Origin: Pedobacter roseus
GTDB taxonomy: Bacteria; Bacteroidota; Bacteroidia; Sphingobacteriales; Sphingobacteriaceae
Reading direction: 5' to 3'
NCBI RefSeq assembly: GCF_014395225.1
Contig: NZ_CP060723.1
Span: 2,480,001 to 2,544,000, forward strand
DNA: 64,000 nt
Positions 54,943 to 64,000 of the stretch are shown here, piece by piece (position 1 is the stretch's first letter; each line of letters begins with the position of its first letter). Both the position numbers and the translations under genes were made by a program. The notes beneath the pieces were generated by a model that was not told the origin of the DNA, searched no databases, and was given only the letters and a program-made list of their open reading frames with translations.

Positions 54943-56154
54943 TCAGTGATATTTCTTCAAACTTCTCAAACAAATAAATAAGCCTATCAACGTTAACACT
55001 GCGCTCAATATAAACGGTGCCCCGGGGAAATAAACAGGTGCTTTACCCTCTATAAAATAGGCGAAAATATGTGTCATTGCCCAGGGCGCAAATATAGCTG
55101 CAAAACTTTGTAAACCTGTTAAAACACCCTGCATCTCTCCTTGTGCATTTGCAGGGATCTGATTAGAAATTAAACCCTGCATCGCTGGTCCGCCTATGCC
55201 GGCCAAACCATAAGGAACCATAAAAGCGAACATCATCCAGCCCTTACTGGCAAATGCAAAAGCTACAAAACCGATTACATATAAAATCAAACCAAAATAA
55301 ACAGCTTTCTTTTCTCCAATTTTCGGTAGGATCACCCTGATTAATCCACCTTGTACAATTCCGATTACTAAACCTACAAATCCTAAGGAATAACCCACCC
55401 AGGATGCATCCCAGTTAAATTTTTCCATGGTATAAAATGTCCAGTTCGATTGAACCGAGTGACTGGCAAAATACAGTAGGAATAAAGTAATCATTAAACC
55501 CAACAGTGCCGGATATTTACCGATACTTACCAATGAACCAATTGGGTTTGCCCTTTTCCATTCAAAAGCCCTGCGTTTTTCAACCGGTAATGATTCAGGT
55601 AATATAAAATAACCATAAAGCCAGTTGATTAGCGATAAACCTGCAGCAATCATAAAAGGAACCCGGGTACCAAAATGACTAAATGCACCACCTAAAACCG
55701 GACCTAAAATAAAGCCTACACCAAATGCAGCACCAACCAGGCCGAAATTCTGTGCTCTTTTTTCAGGAGGTGAAACATCTGCGATATAGGCTTGTGCGGT
55801 GGTAAAACTCGCACCGGTAATTCCGGCAATAATCCTTCCAACAAACAACCAGACAATTGAAGGCGCGAAAGCCAGAAAAATATAATCAATACCTAAACCA
55901 AACAACGAACTCAATAATACCGGCCGCCGACCGTAACGATCGCTTAACGCACCAATAATCGGCGAAAAAATGAATTGAACGGATGCATAAGCTAAAGTGA
56001 GCCAACCGCCGTATTCTGCTGCCAAACCAAAACCACCGCCTGTAAAATCCTGTATAAGTTTTGGCAAAACCGGAATAATAATCCCAAAGCCTGTAAAATC
56101 GATCAGGAGGGTGACCATAATAAAACTCATTGCAGATTTCTTTTCGTTTGCCAT
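54943..56154 (-). CDS. MFS exporter, TCR/Tet family
   Basis: 403 aa, 12 transmembrane helices. TetA-type marks: [18 protein letters not shown] in TM1, motif [15 protein letters not shown], motif C region [13 protein letters not shown], and [17 protein letters not shown]. Such chromosomal members may export drugs, but tetracycline resistance cannot be inferred. Single gene; the promoter side (56155-56819) contains only repeats and the gyrA promoter. Confidence 0.88.
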   Translation of the reverse strand: MANEKKSAMSFIMVTLLIDFTGFGIIIPVLPKLIQDFTGGGFGLAAEYGGWLTLAYASVQFIFSPIIGALSDRYGRRPVLLSSLFGLGIDYIFLAFAPSIVWLFVGRIIAGITGASFTTAQAYIADVSPPEKRAQNFGLVGAAFGVGFILGPVLGGAFSHFGTRVPFMIAAGLSLINWLYGYFILPESLPVEKRRAFEWKRANPIGSLVSIGKYPALLGLMITLFLLYFASHSVQSNWTFYTMEKFNWDASWVGYSLGFVGLVIGIVQGGLIRVILPKIGEKKAVYFGLILYVIGFVAFAFASKGWMMFAFMVPYGLAGIGGPAMQGLISNQIPANAQGEMQGVLTGLQSFAAIFAPWAMTHIFAYFIEGKAPVYFPGAPFILSAVLTLIGLFICLRSLKKYH

Positions 56155-56218
56155 GTTATAAAAGGTTTAAAGCAAAAGTATCAGAATTACTTAAGAATGT
56201 AAATTTTAGTTCGACAAA

Positions 56219-56592
56219 CAGCATATAAATACAGAACCCCTGTTTATAAACCTGATAAAGCGGAAAGCCCGGATCCCGATTTTTTCATCGGGAGAGGACT
56301 TGAAGCGCTAGCAGGGCTGCAAACTGCCATTAGCAATAAACCCTACATTTCCAAAAAAAAAATTATCAATCCTATCAGGTTTTAAAAAGCTGTGAGGTTT
56401 AAATCAGTATATAAATACAGAACCCTTATTCGTAAACCTGATATAGCGAAAAGCCCGCAACCCGATTTAAGCACTGTCTGCTTGTCTTTTATTGTGTGCT
56501 TGCTTGTTTCACAGGTTTCATCGGGGAGGACTTGAAGCGTTAGCAGGGCTGCAGACCGCCATTAACACAGCACCCTACATTTCCAAAAAAAT
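56219..56592. repeat. Two copies of a dispersed element upstream of gyrA
   Basis: Copies begin cagcatataaatacagaacc (56219) and cagtatataaatacagaacc (56405) and end cctacatttccaaaaaaa. The second has a 45-bp insert (cttgtcttttattgtgtgct...) also present in the copy at 28957-29090. Confidence 0.85.
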
Positions 56593-56745
56593 ATCAACCC
56601 AATCTGACAAACATCGCGGTTTTCAAAAACCTAAACAGGTCTAAATCAAAAACTCTTAAACTAGCCTTCAATAACTTAAAATTACATCGGGAGTGAAAAA
56701 CCTATAACAAAGGTCAAAAATTTTCCACAATGCCTTAATTCGGCA

Positions 56746-56753
56746 TAATTTTG
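56746..56753 (+). promoter_or_regulatory. -7 box of gyrA
   Basis: TAATTTTG (TAnnTTTG) 66 bp before the gyrA ATG; no clear -33 box. Confidence 0.45.
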
Positions 56754-56819
56754 TTAAATTCGCAAGGTTATAGTAATACCCTTTTTTAATATCGTTTTAA
56801 GTAACGAGAATAATAATTT

Positions 56820-59411
56820 ATGGCAGAAGATTTAGAAAATCAGCAGAACGACAAAATCATTCAAATTAACATAGAAGAGCAGATGAAATCGGCCTACATT
56901 GATTATTCAATGTCGGTAATCGTATCAAGGGCATTGCCTGATGTACGCGATGGATTGAAACCAGTACACCGCCGTGTGCTCTACGGCATGTTGGGATTAG
57001 GTGTAACCAGCGGAAAACCTTATAAAAAATCGGCCCGTATTGTGGGTGAGGTTTTAGGTAAGTATCACCCACACGGTGATGCATCCGTATATTTTACCAT
57101 GGTTCGTATGGCTCAGGACTGGAGTTTACGTTATCCAATGGTAGATGGTCAGGGAAATTTTGGCCACATCGATGGTGATTCGCCGGCTGCAATGCGTTAT
57201 ACCGAGGCACGTTTTAGCAAACTTGCCGAAGAAATGGTTGCAGATATCAATAAAGATACGGTAGATTTTCAATTAAACTTTGATGATACAGAGCAGGAAC
57301 CAACGGTTTTACCTGCAAAAATACCTAACCTTTTAGTTAATGGTTCTTCTGGTATTGCAGTAGGTATGGCCACCAATATGGCGCCGCATAATTTAACTGA
57401 AGCAATTGACGGTGTTATAAACTATATCGACAATAGAGATATTACGATAGAGGAATTAATGAAGTTTGTAAAAGCTCCGGATTTCCCTACAGGTGGTATT
57501 ATCTATGGTTATACAGGTGTAAAAGAAGCATTTGAAACTGGCCGTGGACGTATTGTAATGCGTGCAAAAGCAGAGATCGAAAACATTAAAGACCGTGAAG
57601 TAATTATTGTTACTGAAATTCCGTACCAGGTTAACAAAGCCCAGATGATTGAGCGTACTGCTGAATTGGTGGGTGAGAAAAAACTGGAAGGCATTTCGAA
57701 CATCAAAGATGAATCGAACAAAGATGGTATCCGTATCGTTTACGAAATCAAACGTGACGCTAATGCCTCTATCGTTTTAAACAACCTATATAAGTATACT
57801 GCACTGCAAACCTCTTTCAGTGTAAATAATATTGCATTGGTAAAAGGCCGTCCGCAAATGTTGAATCTTAAAGATTTGATTGTACATTTTGTGGATCACC
57901 GTCATGATGTAATTGTTCGCCGTACCAAATACGAATTAGCTGAGGCTGAAAAACGAGCACACATTTTAGAAGGTTATTTAATTGCTTTAGATCATTTAGA
58001 TGAGGTAATCAAATTGATCCGTGCATCTGAAACACCAGAGGAAGCCCGTTTAGGCTTAATGGAGAAATTCGGATTAAGCGATCTTCAGGCACGTGCTATA
58101 CTGGATATGACCTTACGTCGTTTAACAGGACTAGAGCGTGATAAAATTAAAGAAGAATATGCTGAATTAATGAAAACCATCGAGTACTTGAAATCTATTT
58201 TAGCAGATGAAGGTTTGCGTATGCAGATTATCAAGGATGAACTGGAAGAGGTGAAGCAGAAATTTGGCGATGAACGTAGAACTACAATCGTTCACTCAGC
58301 TGAAGATATGAGTATGGAAGATTTTATCGACGATGAAGAAGTTGTGATCACCATTTCTCACGAAGGTTATGTAAAACGCACCCCGGCAAGCGAATTTAAA
58401 GCACAGGGCAGGGGTGGAAAAGGTTCTAAAGGCAGTACCTCAAGAAATGAAGATTTTATTGAGCACATGCTGGTAGCCACCAACCACAATTACATGTTGT
58501 TCTTTACCGAAGCAGGAAGGTGTTTCTGGCTTAGGGTGTATGAAATTCCGGAAGGTTCGAGAACCAGTAAAGGAAGAGCGATCCAGAACATCATCAATAT
58601 TCCGAAAGAGGAAAAAATTAAAGCCTACATTAAGGTTAAAAACCTGAAAGACCAGGAGTACCTAGAGAACAATTTCATCATTATGTGTACTAAAAAAGGT
58701 ACCATTAAGAAAACTTCTCTTGAAGCCTATTCACGTCCACGTGTAAATGGTATCAACGCCATCAACATTAATGATGGTGATGTATTACTGGAAGCCTGTT
58801 TAACTAACGGACAAAGCGAAATTGTAATGGCATTGCGTTCTGGTAGGGCAATTCGTTTCAACGAAAGTACGGTTCGTCCTATGGGTAGAACAGCTACTGG
58901 TGTACGCGGTGTTAGGCTTGCTCACGATCAGGATGAAGTTGTTGGCATGATTGCTGTAAACAATCCTGAAGTTACGGTGTTAGTAGTATCAGAAAAAGGT
59001 TACGGAAAACGTACCGACATTGAAGATTACCGTGTAACCAACCGTGGTGGTAAAGGGGTAAAAACAATTAACGTTACTGAAAAAACCGGACAATTAGTAT
59101 CAATTAAGGATGTTACCGATAGCGAAGATCTGATGATCATTAACCGTTCAGGTATTGTAATCAGAATTCCGGTATCAGCACTAAGGGTAATGGGTCGTGC
59201 CACACAAGGGGTTCGCTTAATATCGTTAAAAGGTGATGACGAAATTGCATCGGTTACCAAAATTGATCACGAAGAGGACGAAGAAGAAACAGTAGATTTA
59301 ACAGATGTTGTAGTTACAGACGGTGAAGAAATAGAAGCCGATACTACTCCGGAGGCTGATGATACTGAAGAAGAAGGCGAATCAGATAACGAAACGGAAG
59401 AAGAAAATTAA
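56820..59411 (+). CDS. gyrA: DNA gyrase subunit A
   Basis: 863 aa. Breakage-reunion part with [20 protein letters not shown], quinolone region [18 protein letters not shown] and the catalytic Tyr in [14 protein letters not shown]-terminal DNA-wrapping domain with GyrA box QGRGGKG, and an acidic Glu/Asp tail after about 815. At the E. coli Ser83 and Asp87 positions this protein has Ala and Phe. GyrA cuts and rejoins DNA for negative supercoiling. The presence of the GyrA box argues against ParC. Confidence 0.97.
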   Translation: MAEDLENQQNDKIIQINIEEQMKSAYIDYSMSVIVSRALPDVRDGLKPVHRRVLYGMLGLGVTSGKPYKKSARIVGEVLGKYHPHGDASVYFTMVRMAQDWSLRYPMVDGQGNFGHIDGDSPAAMRYTEARFSKLAEEMVADINKDTVDFQLNFDDTEQEPTVLPAKIPNLLVNGSSGIAVGMATNMAPHNLTEAIDGVINYIDNRDITIEELMKFVKAPDFPTGGIIYGYTGVKEAFETGRGRIVMRAKAEIENIKDREVIIVTEIPYQVNKAQMIERTAELVGEKKLEGISNIKDESNKDGIRIVYEIKRDANASIVLNNLYKYTALQTSFSVNNIALVKGRPQMLNLKDLIVHFVDHRHDVIVRRTKYELAEAEKRAHILEGYLIALDHLDEVIKLIRASETPEEARLGLMEKFGLSDLQARAILDMTLRRLTGLERDKIKEEYAELMKTIEYLKSILADEGLRMQIIKDELEEVKQKFGDERRTTIVHSAEDMSMEDFIDDEEVVITISHEGYVKRTPASEFKAQGRGGKGSKGSTSRNEDFIEHMLVATNHNYMLFFTEAGRCFWLRVYEIPEGSRTSKGRAIQNIINIPKEEKIKAYIKVKNLKDQEYLENNFIIMCTKKGTIKKTSLEAYSRPRVNGINAININDGDVLLEACLTNGQSEIVMALRSGRAIRFNESTVRPMGRTATGVRGVRLAHDQDEVVGMIAVNNPEVTVLVVSEKGYGKRTDIEDYRVTNRGGKGVKTINVTEKTGQLVSIKDVTDSEDLMIINRSGIVIRIPVSALRVMGRATQGVRLISLKGDDEIASVTKIDHEEDEEETVDLTDVVVTDGEEIEADTTPEADDTEEEGESDNETEEEN

Positions 59412-59437
59412 CTAAAATTAAGATTAGAATAAAAATT

Positions 59438-60526
59438 ATGAAAAGAGTATTTCTAAGTATATTTCTAGCAGGTGCGGTAAGCGCTGCTTTTGCTCAGAAA
59501 AGTGAAATAACCGCGGCAAAAAACGACTGGGGTTTGTTCCAGCTAACTTCTTCAAGTGCAACAACACCGTTGGCAAAAAAACTTGAAGCGTTGGCAAAAG
59601 GCTTGGCCCATACCGATAAAGCTATTGCTGATGAGAAATCTAAAGTAATGCCGGAAGCATGGTCGTACCGCGCTTTATTTGCTTCTTCTGCAGCGATTTT
59701 AGATTCTACCAGCACTACAAATGCTGATGCAAACCTTAAGATTGCTCAAGAAGCTATTGTTGAGGCTAAAAAACTGGATACCAAAGGCACTGAAAAAGAC
59801 AACATCAATTCTGCTGAAACCAATGTAATCAATGCAGTTAGAAACGGTGGCGTAATTGCTTACAACAAAAAAGATTACAAAACGGCTTACGAAAAATTTG
59901 TTGCCGCAACCGTAATTAATCCACAGGACACCGCGATGTATTTAAACGCAGGTATTGCAGCAAGAAACATTGAGGATTATCCAGGTATGATTACCCAGTT
60001 TAAAAAAGTAATTTCTTTAAACTCACCACAGTCTAAAGATTTATATTCTGAAATCATTAACGCTGCTTTAAGCAAACAAAAAGATACTACTGCTGCATTA
60101 GCAGTGATCAAAGAAGCTTCTGCTAAATTCCCTGAAAATACAGACTGGATTAAAACTGAAACCCAGATTTATATTGATAGGGGTGATGCTGCAAAATCGG
60201 AGCAAATGTTGACCGCTTTGGCAGCAAAAGAACCAAATAATCCCAATTATCAGGTATTATTGGGAAATATTTATTTCAGCCAGGCTTTAAAATTACAGGC
60301 TGACAGAAATAAGATTGATGCTAAAAAAGTGAAAGAATTTAACGAAGTAACCGGTAAAATGAATGCCTTATTAGATAAATCGCTTCCTTTTTACAAAAAA
60401 GCCCTTGAGGTTGATGCTAAAAACCAAGGCGCTTTAGAAACCTTAAAAACCATTTACGGTTTCAGAAACGACACTAAAAATTACGAAGATATCAAGAAAC
60501 GTTTAGACGCATTGCCTAAACAATAA
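59438..60526 (+). CDS. Exported TPR protein
   Basis: 362 aa with a signal peptide (MKRVFLSIFLAGAVSAAFAQ). TPR-like helical pairs: YKTAYEKFVAATVINPQDTA, AMYLNAGIAARNIEDYPGMI, LDKSLPFYKKALEVDAKNQG. Probably a periplasmic scaffold protein. Starts 26 bp after gyrA and ends with a terminator, so it may be cotranscribed with gyrA. A paralogue follows at 60626. Confidence 0.85.
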   Translation: MKRVFLSIFLAGAVSAAFAQKSEITAAKNDWGLFQLTSSSATTPLAKKLEALAKGLAHTDKAIADEKSKVMPEAWSYRALFASSAAILDSTSTTNADANLKIAQEAIVEAKKLDTKGTEKDNINSAETNVINAVRNGGVIAYNKKDYKTAYEKFVAATVINPQDTAMYLNAGIAARNIEDYPGMITQFKKVISLNSPQSKDLYSEIINAALSKQKDTTAALAVIKEASAKFPENTDWIKTETQIYIDRGDAAKSEQMLTALAAKEPNNPNYQVLLGNIYFSQALKLQADRNKIDAKKVKEFNEVTGKMNALLDKSLPFYKKALEVDAKNQGALETLKTIYGFRNDTKNYEDIKKRLDALPKQ

Positions 60527-60546
60527 TTTATTGATCCGAGTTAAAA

Positions 60547-60580
60547 AAAGAGCCCTGAAATTTCGGGGCTCTTTTTTTTA
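60547..60580 (+). terminator. Terminator of gyrA-TPR unit
   Basis: aaagagccc / gggctcttt with an inner gaaatttc, followed by TTTTTTTTA, 20 bp past the stop. Confidence 0.9.
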
Positions 60581-60625
60581 TGTTTATTTTTATGGTTCAT
60601 TACGGTTTTATCACATCAATACATT

Positions 60626-61770
60626 ATGCAGAATTGCTTTAAAATATCTTTAGCCGCCTTAATTTTCGTCTCTTTCAATGCTGTAGCCCAAAAAAGTCAG
60701 ATATTGATTGCCAGAAATTCAGTTGGCAAACTTCAGGCTTCTATAGCCAACAAAGAGGATGAGAAAAAGCAGTTAAGTATTATTACTGAAGGCCTGAAAT
60801 CAATAGAATCTGCAGAAAAAGATACTAAAACCAAAAACTGGACCGAAACTTGGTCTATAAAATCTTATCTGACGTCATTTGCATCATTGATTGATACTGA
60901 CCCCAACAATGCGAATAAATTTTATGATAGCGCAGTAGAAGCGGTTGCGAAAGCAAAATCATTAGACCGCTACAACGATAATGGGGGCTTATTAAGGCGT
61001 CTGACCACAACATCCTGATCAAAAAGCAGGATAAAGGCAATGAAGCCTATTTTAACAATGAATTTAAAGAAGCATTCGCTGACCTGAAAGAAGTATCAGA
61101 TAATTTTCCTGCCGATACCACTTTGGCACTAAATACCGCGATCTGTGCGTTAAACATTCAATCTTATGATGAATCTTTAACTTATTTTAAACGTGCAAAA
61201 GAAAATGGGATTAAAAACCCATCTGTTTTTCAGAAAATGGCGCAGATGTATGTGGTGAAATCAGATAACGAAACCGCCATCAAAACTTTAGAAGATGGAT
61301 TAGTTTTAAATCCATTTAACCGTTTTTTAACGAACGATTATATAAACTTGTTGCTTGACACAGAAAATTACAGTAAAGCACAGGGATTGATTGAAAATAA
61401 TTTAAAAGTAGAAAAAGGAAATAAACTGCTATATTTTCTTTACGGTTACCTGCAACAGGTTGGCGGAAATAATGCTACAGCAATTTTAGCTTATGATAAA
61501 GCTTTATCAACTGATCAGAATTATTTTGACGCCTTGTACCAATTGAGTTTAGCTTACATCAATACGGCGAACGAAACTTTGCGTAAAAGCGATGCAGATA
61601 AAACCGAAAAATATAAAGGTTTAATTAACCGCGCACAATTTGCTTTACAACGTGCCAACGAAATTAATCCGAACGATAAAAAAACTGTACAGTTGCTGAT
61701 TGATATCTATAACAAAAAAGGCGCAACAAACAAGGTACAGGAACTTAACCGCAAACTTCAGGAATTATAA
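60626..61770 (+). pseudogene. Second exported TPR protein, frameshifted in a G run
   Basis: Signal peptide in MQNCFKISLAALIFVSFNAV (then AQKSQ) and a body parallel to the 59438-60526 protein. The first frame stops at 61018 after ...YNDNGGLLRRLTTTS; the homologous sequence continues in another frame as GGLIKASDHNILIKKQDKGN up to the stop at 61770. Adding one G to the GGGGG run at 60983-60987 restores one reading frame of about 380 aa. Single-base loss (mutation, phase variation or sequencing error) is the simplest reading. TPR-like repeats continue to the end. Confidence 0.8.
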
Positions 61771-62095
61771 TTTTACAGAGAATCAGACGGAGATAGGATG
61801 GTGTTAGAAAATTCAACTTAACATAATATTAATTATAAGACATTTTTAAAAACAAATATCTAAACGAATTGTAGTAATAAACATGATCTGTTTGAAACAT
61901 TTAATGGAATGTTCATAAAACATTTGATGACAATTTTTGATATACTTGGTTAAACTCTCGTTTACCCGCAAAAGTAAGGCTTAATTTATTTGGGAAAATG
62001 CAGACTTCAATTATTTTGAAGTGTATTAAACAAAAAATAAACGCTTATGGCACAAAGCAGCATCAGCTTTAACGCAAGCCCCTGATAAGAAGAAA
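61771..62095. other. AT-rich non-coding gap
   Basis: 325 bp between the TPR remnant and the decayed gene on the other strand; a small hairpin acttcaa...ttgaagt at about 62008-62025. No gene seen. Confidence 0.45.
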
Positions 62096-62407
62096 TCAAA
62101 GGGCAAGTAAATCATTAGACAATTCCTTTGATTTAAGTATACATATCTTTGGGATTGTCATTATACCATTAGCTTGATAAATAGATGTTTCCGTTTCGTT
62201 AGCTATATTCCCTGATATAGATATACACATATCATCTTCATCTACCCTATAGTTCTATGCACTTGTAGTTCTGGCTTATATTCTGAAAGATCTAGCCCTC
62301 TGAGCGTGCATCTCAATTATAAGAGGGTTACTTGAAGTTTTGGAATTAGCCCGTTGTTTAAGGCTATTGTTTTTCTTACTAAAAAATAATTTAAATAGTT
62401 TTTTCAT
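62096..62407 (-). pseudogene. Decayed small gene beside the transposon
   Basis: On the - strand an ATG at 62407 opens MKKLFKLFFSKKNNSLKQRA..., stopping after 43 codons. Protein-like sequence continues in two further frames: GLDLSEYKPELQVHRTIG and then VDEDDMCISISGNIANETET..., ending LSNDLLAL with a stop at 62096. Two frameshifts would rejoin a protein of about 100 aa. Not recognised; the - strand orientation follows the transposition genes. Confidence 0.45.
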
Positions 62408-62414
62408 GGCAAAT

Positions 62415-62436
62415 AAAAAAAGCCTCTATTGAGGCT
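62415..62436 (-). terminator. Terminator downstream of the transposition operon
   Basis: agcctc-tatt-gaggct hairpin followed on the - strand by seven T, 155 bp past the stop at 62591. Confidence 0.7.
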
Positions 62437-62590
62437 GATTAATGTTTATTTTTGGAGACGTTTTTATGATTGGTTAGCTTTGCGTATAATTACCTAAATT
62501 AATTTATCAGCGCCCCTCCCCCCACTTTAATCGCTCCTATTGCACAGAGCATTAACCTTGCTTTAAAGATAAGTAAACTAAGGTATCAAG
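62437..62590. other. Gap with a C-rich run next to the transposon
   Basis: Contains a gcgcccctccccccac run at 62511-62526. No terminal inverted repeat or target duplication was recognised by eye. Confidence 0.35.
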
Positions 62591-63109
62591 TTAGTTATTA
62601 TCATTACCAAGTTCTCTTAATACCAGCAAACCAAAATTAAAGATTGCATCATATAATAAAGAAAGAGTCTCAAATTCTACCGATTTGCATAGAGATTGAA
62701 CTAATCTTGAGTCTATGATCCCATAGTGCTTGCATAGTGCCAGTTTTTCATTATATGAAGGTAAACCAAGTTCGATCCAATTATTAATTCTACGATGAAA
62801 TTCCGGTATACCTTTTAATTCATTTTTAACATTTTTCAGTACATCTCTCTCAAAATATGGAGGTCCTGTCAAAATATAGCCAGTACTTTGTAAAGTTGAG
62901 TCCCTTAGATCATGAATATAAAGTAATTCCCTTGGACTGAACTTTCCTGCCTCATCAAACACGATAAGGTTTTTACCCCTTGCGGAATTTAAAAAATAAG
63001 CTATGCTGTCTATAATATGATACAAGCTTTTGCCAGAATGTTTATTCCTAAATCCAATTGTGCTAAGTAGTTCCTGATAGAATACTTTAGGAGTCATATG
63101 ACTTTTCAA
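62591..63109 (-). CDS. Transposition ATPase, C-terminal part (frameshifted from the N-part)
   Basis: 172 codons from a TTG at 63109. Walker B NLIVFDEAGKFSPREL, sensor-like STLQSTGYILTGPPYF, then a helical C-terminus: the second half of an AAA+ ATPase of the MuB/TnsC/IstB sort. It lacks its Walker A; that lies in the 75-aa frame immediately upstream. One extra T in the ccttga region (63105-63112) would rejoin them as VYVIPLKSHMTPKVFYQELL. Programmed -1 slippage at CCCTTGA cannot be ruled out. Confidence 0.75.
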   Translation of the reverse strand: MKSHMTPKVFYQELLSTIGFRNKHSGKSLYHIIDSIAYFLNSARGKNLIVFDEAGKFSPRELLYIHDLRDSTLQSTGYILTGPPYFERDVLKNVKNELKGIPEFHRRINNWIELGLPSYNEKLALCKHYGIIDSRLVQSLCKSVEFETLSLLYDAIFNFGLLVLRELGNDNN

Positions 63110-63333
63110 GGGATTACATAGACATTATTATTGGTTTCTGCATAATCTTGAATAGCCTTAGTTTTTCCATAACCGGAATCACCAATAATGGCGGTCATTC
63201 TACTATAAGCCTGCGCCTCTCGGCAAGCGTAGGTAATTGTCTCAAAGTTCTCTGTTCGAATTGTTACAGGCTGTTCGAATTTTTTGATTTTTTCTAAATC
63301 AAAATGATTGACATTGAATTCGTATTCGTCCAT
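63106..63333 (-). CDS. Transposition ATPase, N-terminal part with Walker A
   Basis: 75 aa. Residues about 47-57 hold Walker A AIIGDSGYGKTKA; the frame stops after NNNVYVIP. Starts TAATG-coupled to the transposase stop (63333 shared). It forms with 62591-63109 a broken or frameshift-expressed MuB/TnsC-like target-selection ATPase of about 245 aa in total. No N-terminal HTH like that of MuB. Confidence 0.75.
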   Translation of the reverse strand: MDEYEFNVNHFDLEKIKKFEQPVTIRTENFETITYACREAQAYSRMTAIIGDSGYGKTKAIQDYAETNNNVYVIP

Positions 63334-64000
63334 TATTTTTTGACTCTAAACATTGTTTTAAAGACTATCTTGTCTTTAGATCCTTTCAGAATATGTTTCT
63401 TTTCCGAATTATGTATTTCCTCTTTTGAATCTTTGGTATATAACAAGGCTTCAAGTGGTAAAGCTCTACTTGATTTCCTCGACTTTTTTTTACAATTACT
63501 GAAACTTTTTTGCATTAGTTCCCTCTTCATATCATACCGATTTTTTGAAAATATTCTCCATTTAATTTTTTGGTCTTCAGTTTGATCCGTATATGCCATG
63601 GGTAATTGTTCATTTACTTTTAGTTCGAGCATGTAATTTTGTGTCACTTCATCTTTGTACAAATACACTGAGTCCATTTTATTTGGATTATATCGGATAA
63701 CTATTGTCGTTTCAAGGTATCTTTCAAAAATTGCTAAATCTTTATTTGGAAAGCAGTAGTCAAAATAAAATCCTTTTGCCTGTAATCTGAAGCCAGTTTT
63801 TTTAATGTACTTTTCCTTTTCTACGAACGCAATATATGGATACAAATATTGGGGAACTGGGATCGATTTAGATGCTTTGCCTTCCCAAAATAATTCGTTG
63901 GGATGAGCATTATTATATAGGTAAGACGAATTGTATTCTTTTATCTTGGATTCTATTAAAAATTCAAGATCAGGCCGTGTCATAATGTTTGCTTTATTGC
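63333..64000 (-). CDS. Mu/Tn7-like transposase, C-terminal part (runs off the window)
   Basis: The frame is open to base 64000 (codons before the ATG at 63983 are coding), so this is the C-terminal about 222 residues. LEFLIESKIKEYNSSYLYNN is followed by a small beta-barrel IVIRYNPNKMDSVYLYKDE like the MuA C-terminal domain after a DDE core, then a basic tail (NCKKKSRKSSRAL). The DDE residues lie outside the window. Its neighbour is a MuB-like ATPase, which supports a Mu/Tn7/Tn5053-type element. Confidence 0.75.
   Translation of the reverse strand, partial: NKANIMTRPDLEFLIESKIKEYNSSYLYNNAHPNELFWEGKASKSIPVPQYLYPYIAFVEKEKYIKKTGFRLQAKGFYFDYCFPNKDLAIFERYLETTIVIRYNPNKMDSVYLYKDEVTQNYMLELKVNEQLPMAYTDQTEDQKIKWRIFSKNRYDMKRELMQKSFSNCKKKSRKSSRALPLEALLYTKDSKEEIHNSEKKHILKGSKDKIVFKTMFRVKK

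Noticed and set aside
62041..62090. Short frame MAQSSISFNASP on +
   Set aside because: Only 12 codons, no continuation or homology in another frame.

Overview
The window looks like chromosomal DNA of a Bacteroidota member, most likely Sphingobacteriaceae (Pedobacter-like). Reasons: GyrA, GltBD, a short SRP RNA and a tRNA-Lys of Bacteroidota type, AT-rich gene starts with almost no Shine-Dalgarno sites, several promoter -7 boxes of the form TAnnTTTG, and many dispersed palindromic intergenic repeats. The genus is inferred from these features; no search was run.

Layout. 1-11 kb: plant-polysaccharide block, all on +: a GH106-type rhamnosidase (cut by the left edge), a GH127-type beta-L-arabinofuranosidase, a sialate-O-acetylesterase-type deacetylase, a DUF5703 (alpha/alpha)6-barrel protein, then an SDR and a zinc alcohol dehydrogenase. 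Together these suggest removal of rhamnose, arabinose and acetyl groups from pectin. 11.2-11.7 kb: a VapD toxin-like module. 11.8-16 kb: araB-araD-araA on - (L-arabinose to D-xylulose-5-P), linking to the arabinosidase. 16-26.5 kb: small oxidoreductases, two AraC regulators, hydrolases and a degenerate CMP-sugar synthetase-like protein. 26.5-29.1 kb: gene-poor segment with two arrays of a 191-bp repeat and a 21-bp minisatellite around one unknown gene. 29-33.4 kb: WYL regulator, VOC protein, esterase, ABC exporter.

33.4-38.5 kb: a very AT-rich three-gene island ending beside tRNA-Lys. It encodes a membrane-anchored helical protein with two CxxC pairs and a faintly J-domain-like N-terminus, a small unknown protein, and an Hsp70 with an intact ATPase domain but a divergent substrate domain and long helical tail. 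This is the best candidate for an undescribed system.

38.7-61.8 kb: core genes: formylglycine-generating-enzyme-like lipoprotein, FucP-type sugar transporter, GmhB-like phosphatase, fructose-6-phosphate aldolase/transaldolase, SRP RNA, GltB/GltD, FUSC transporter, a candidate long leader or ncRNA, PIN-PhoH ATPase, Tet-type MFS pump, GyrA and two TPR paralogues, the second frameshifted in a G run. 62-64 kb: edge of a Mu/Tn7-like transposon, with a transposase C-terminus running off the window, an ATPase broken by a frameshift, and a decayed small gene.
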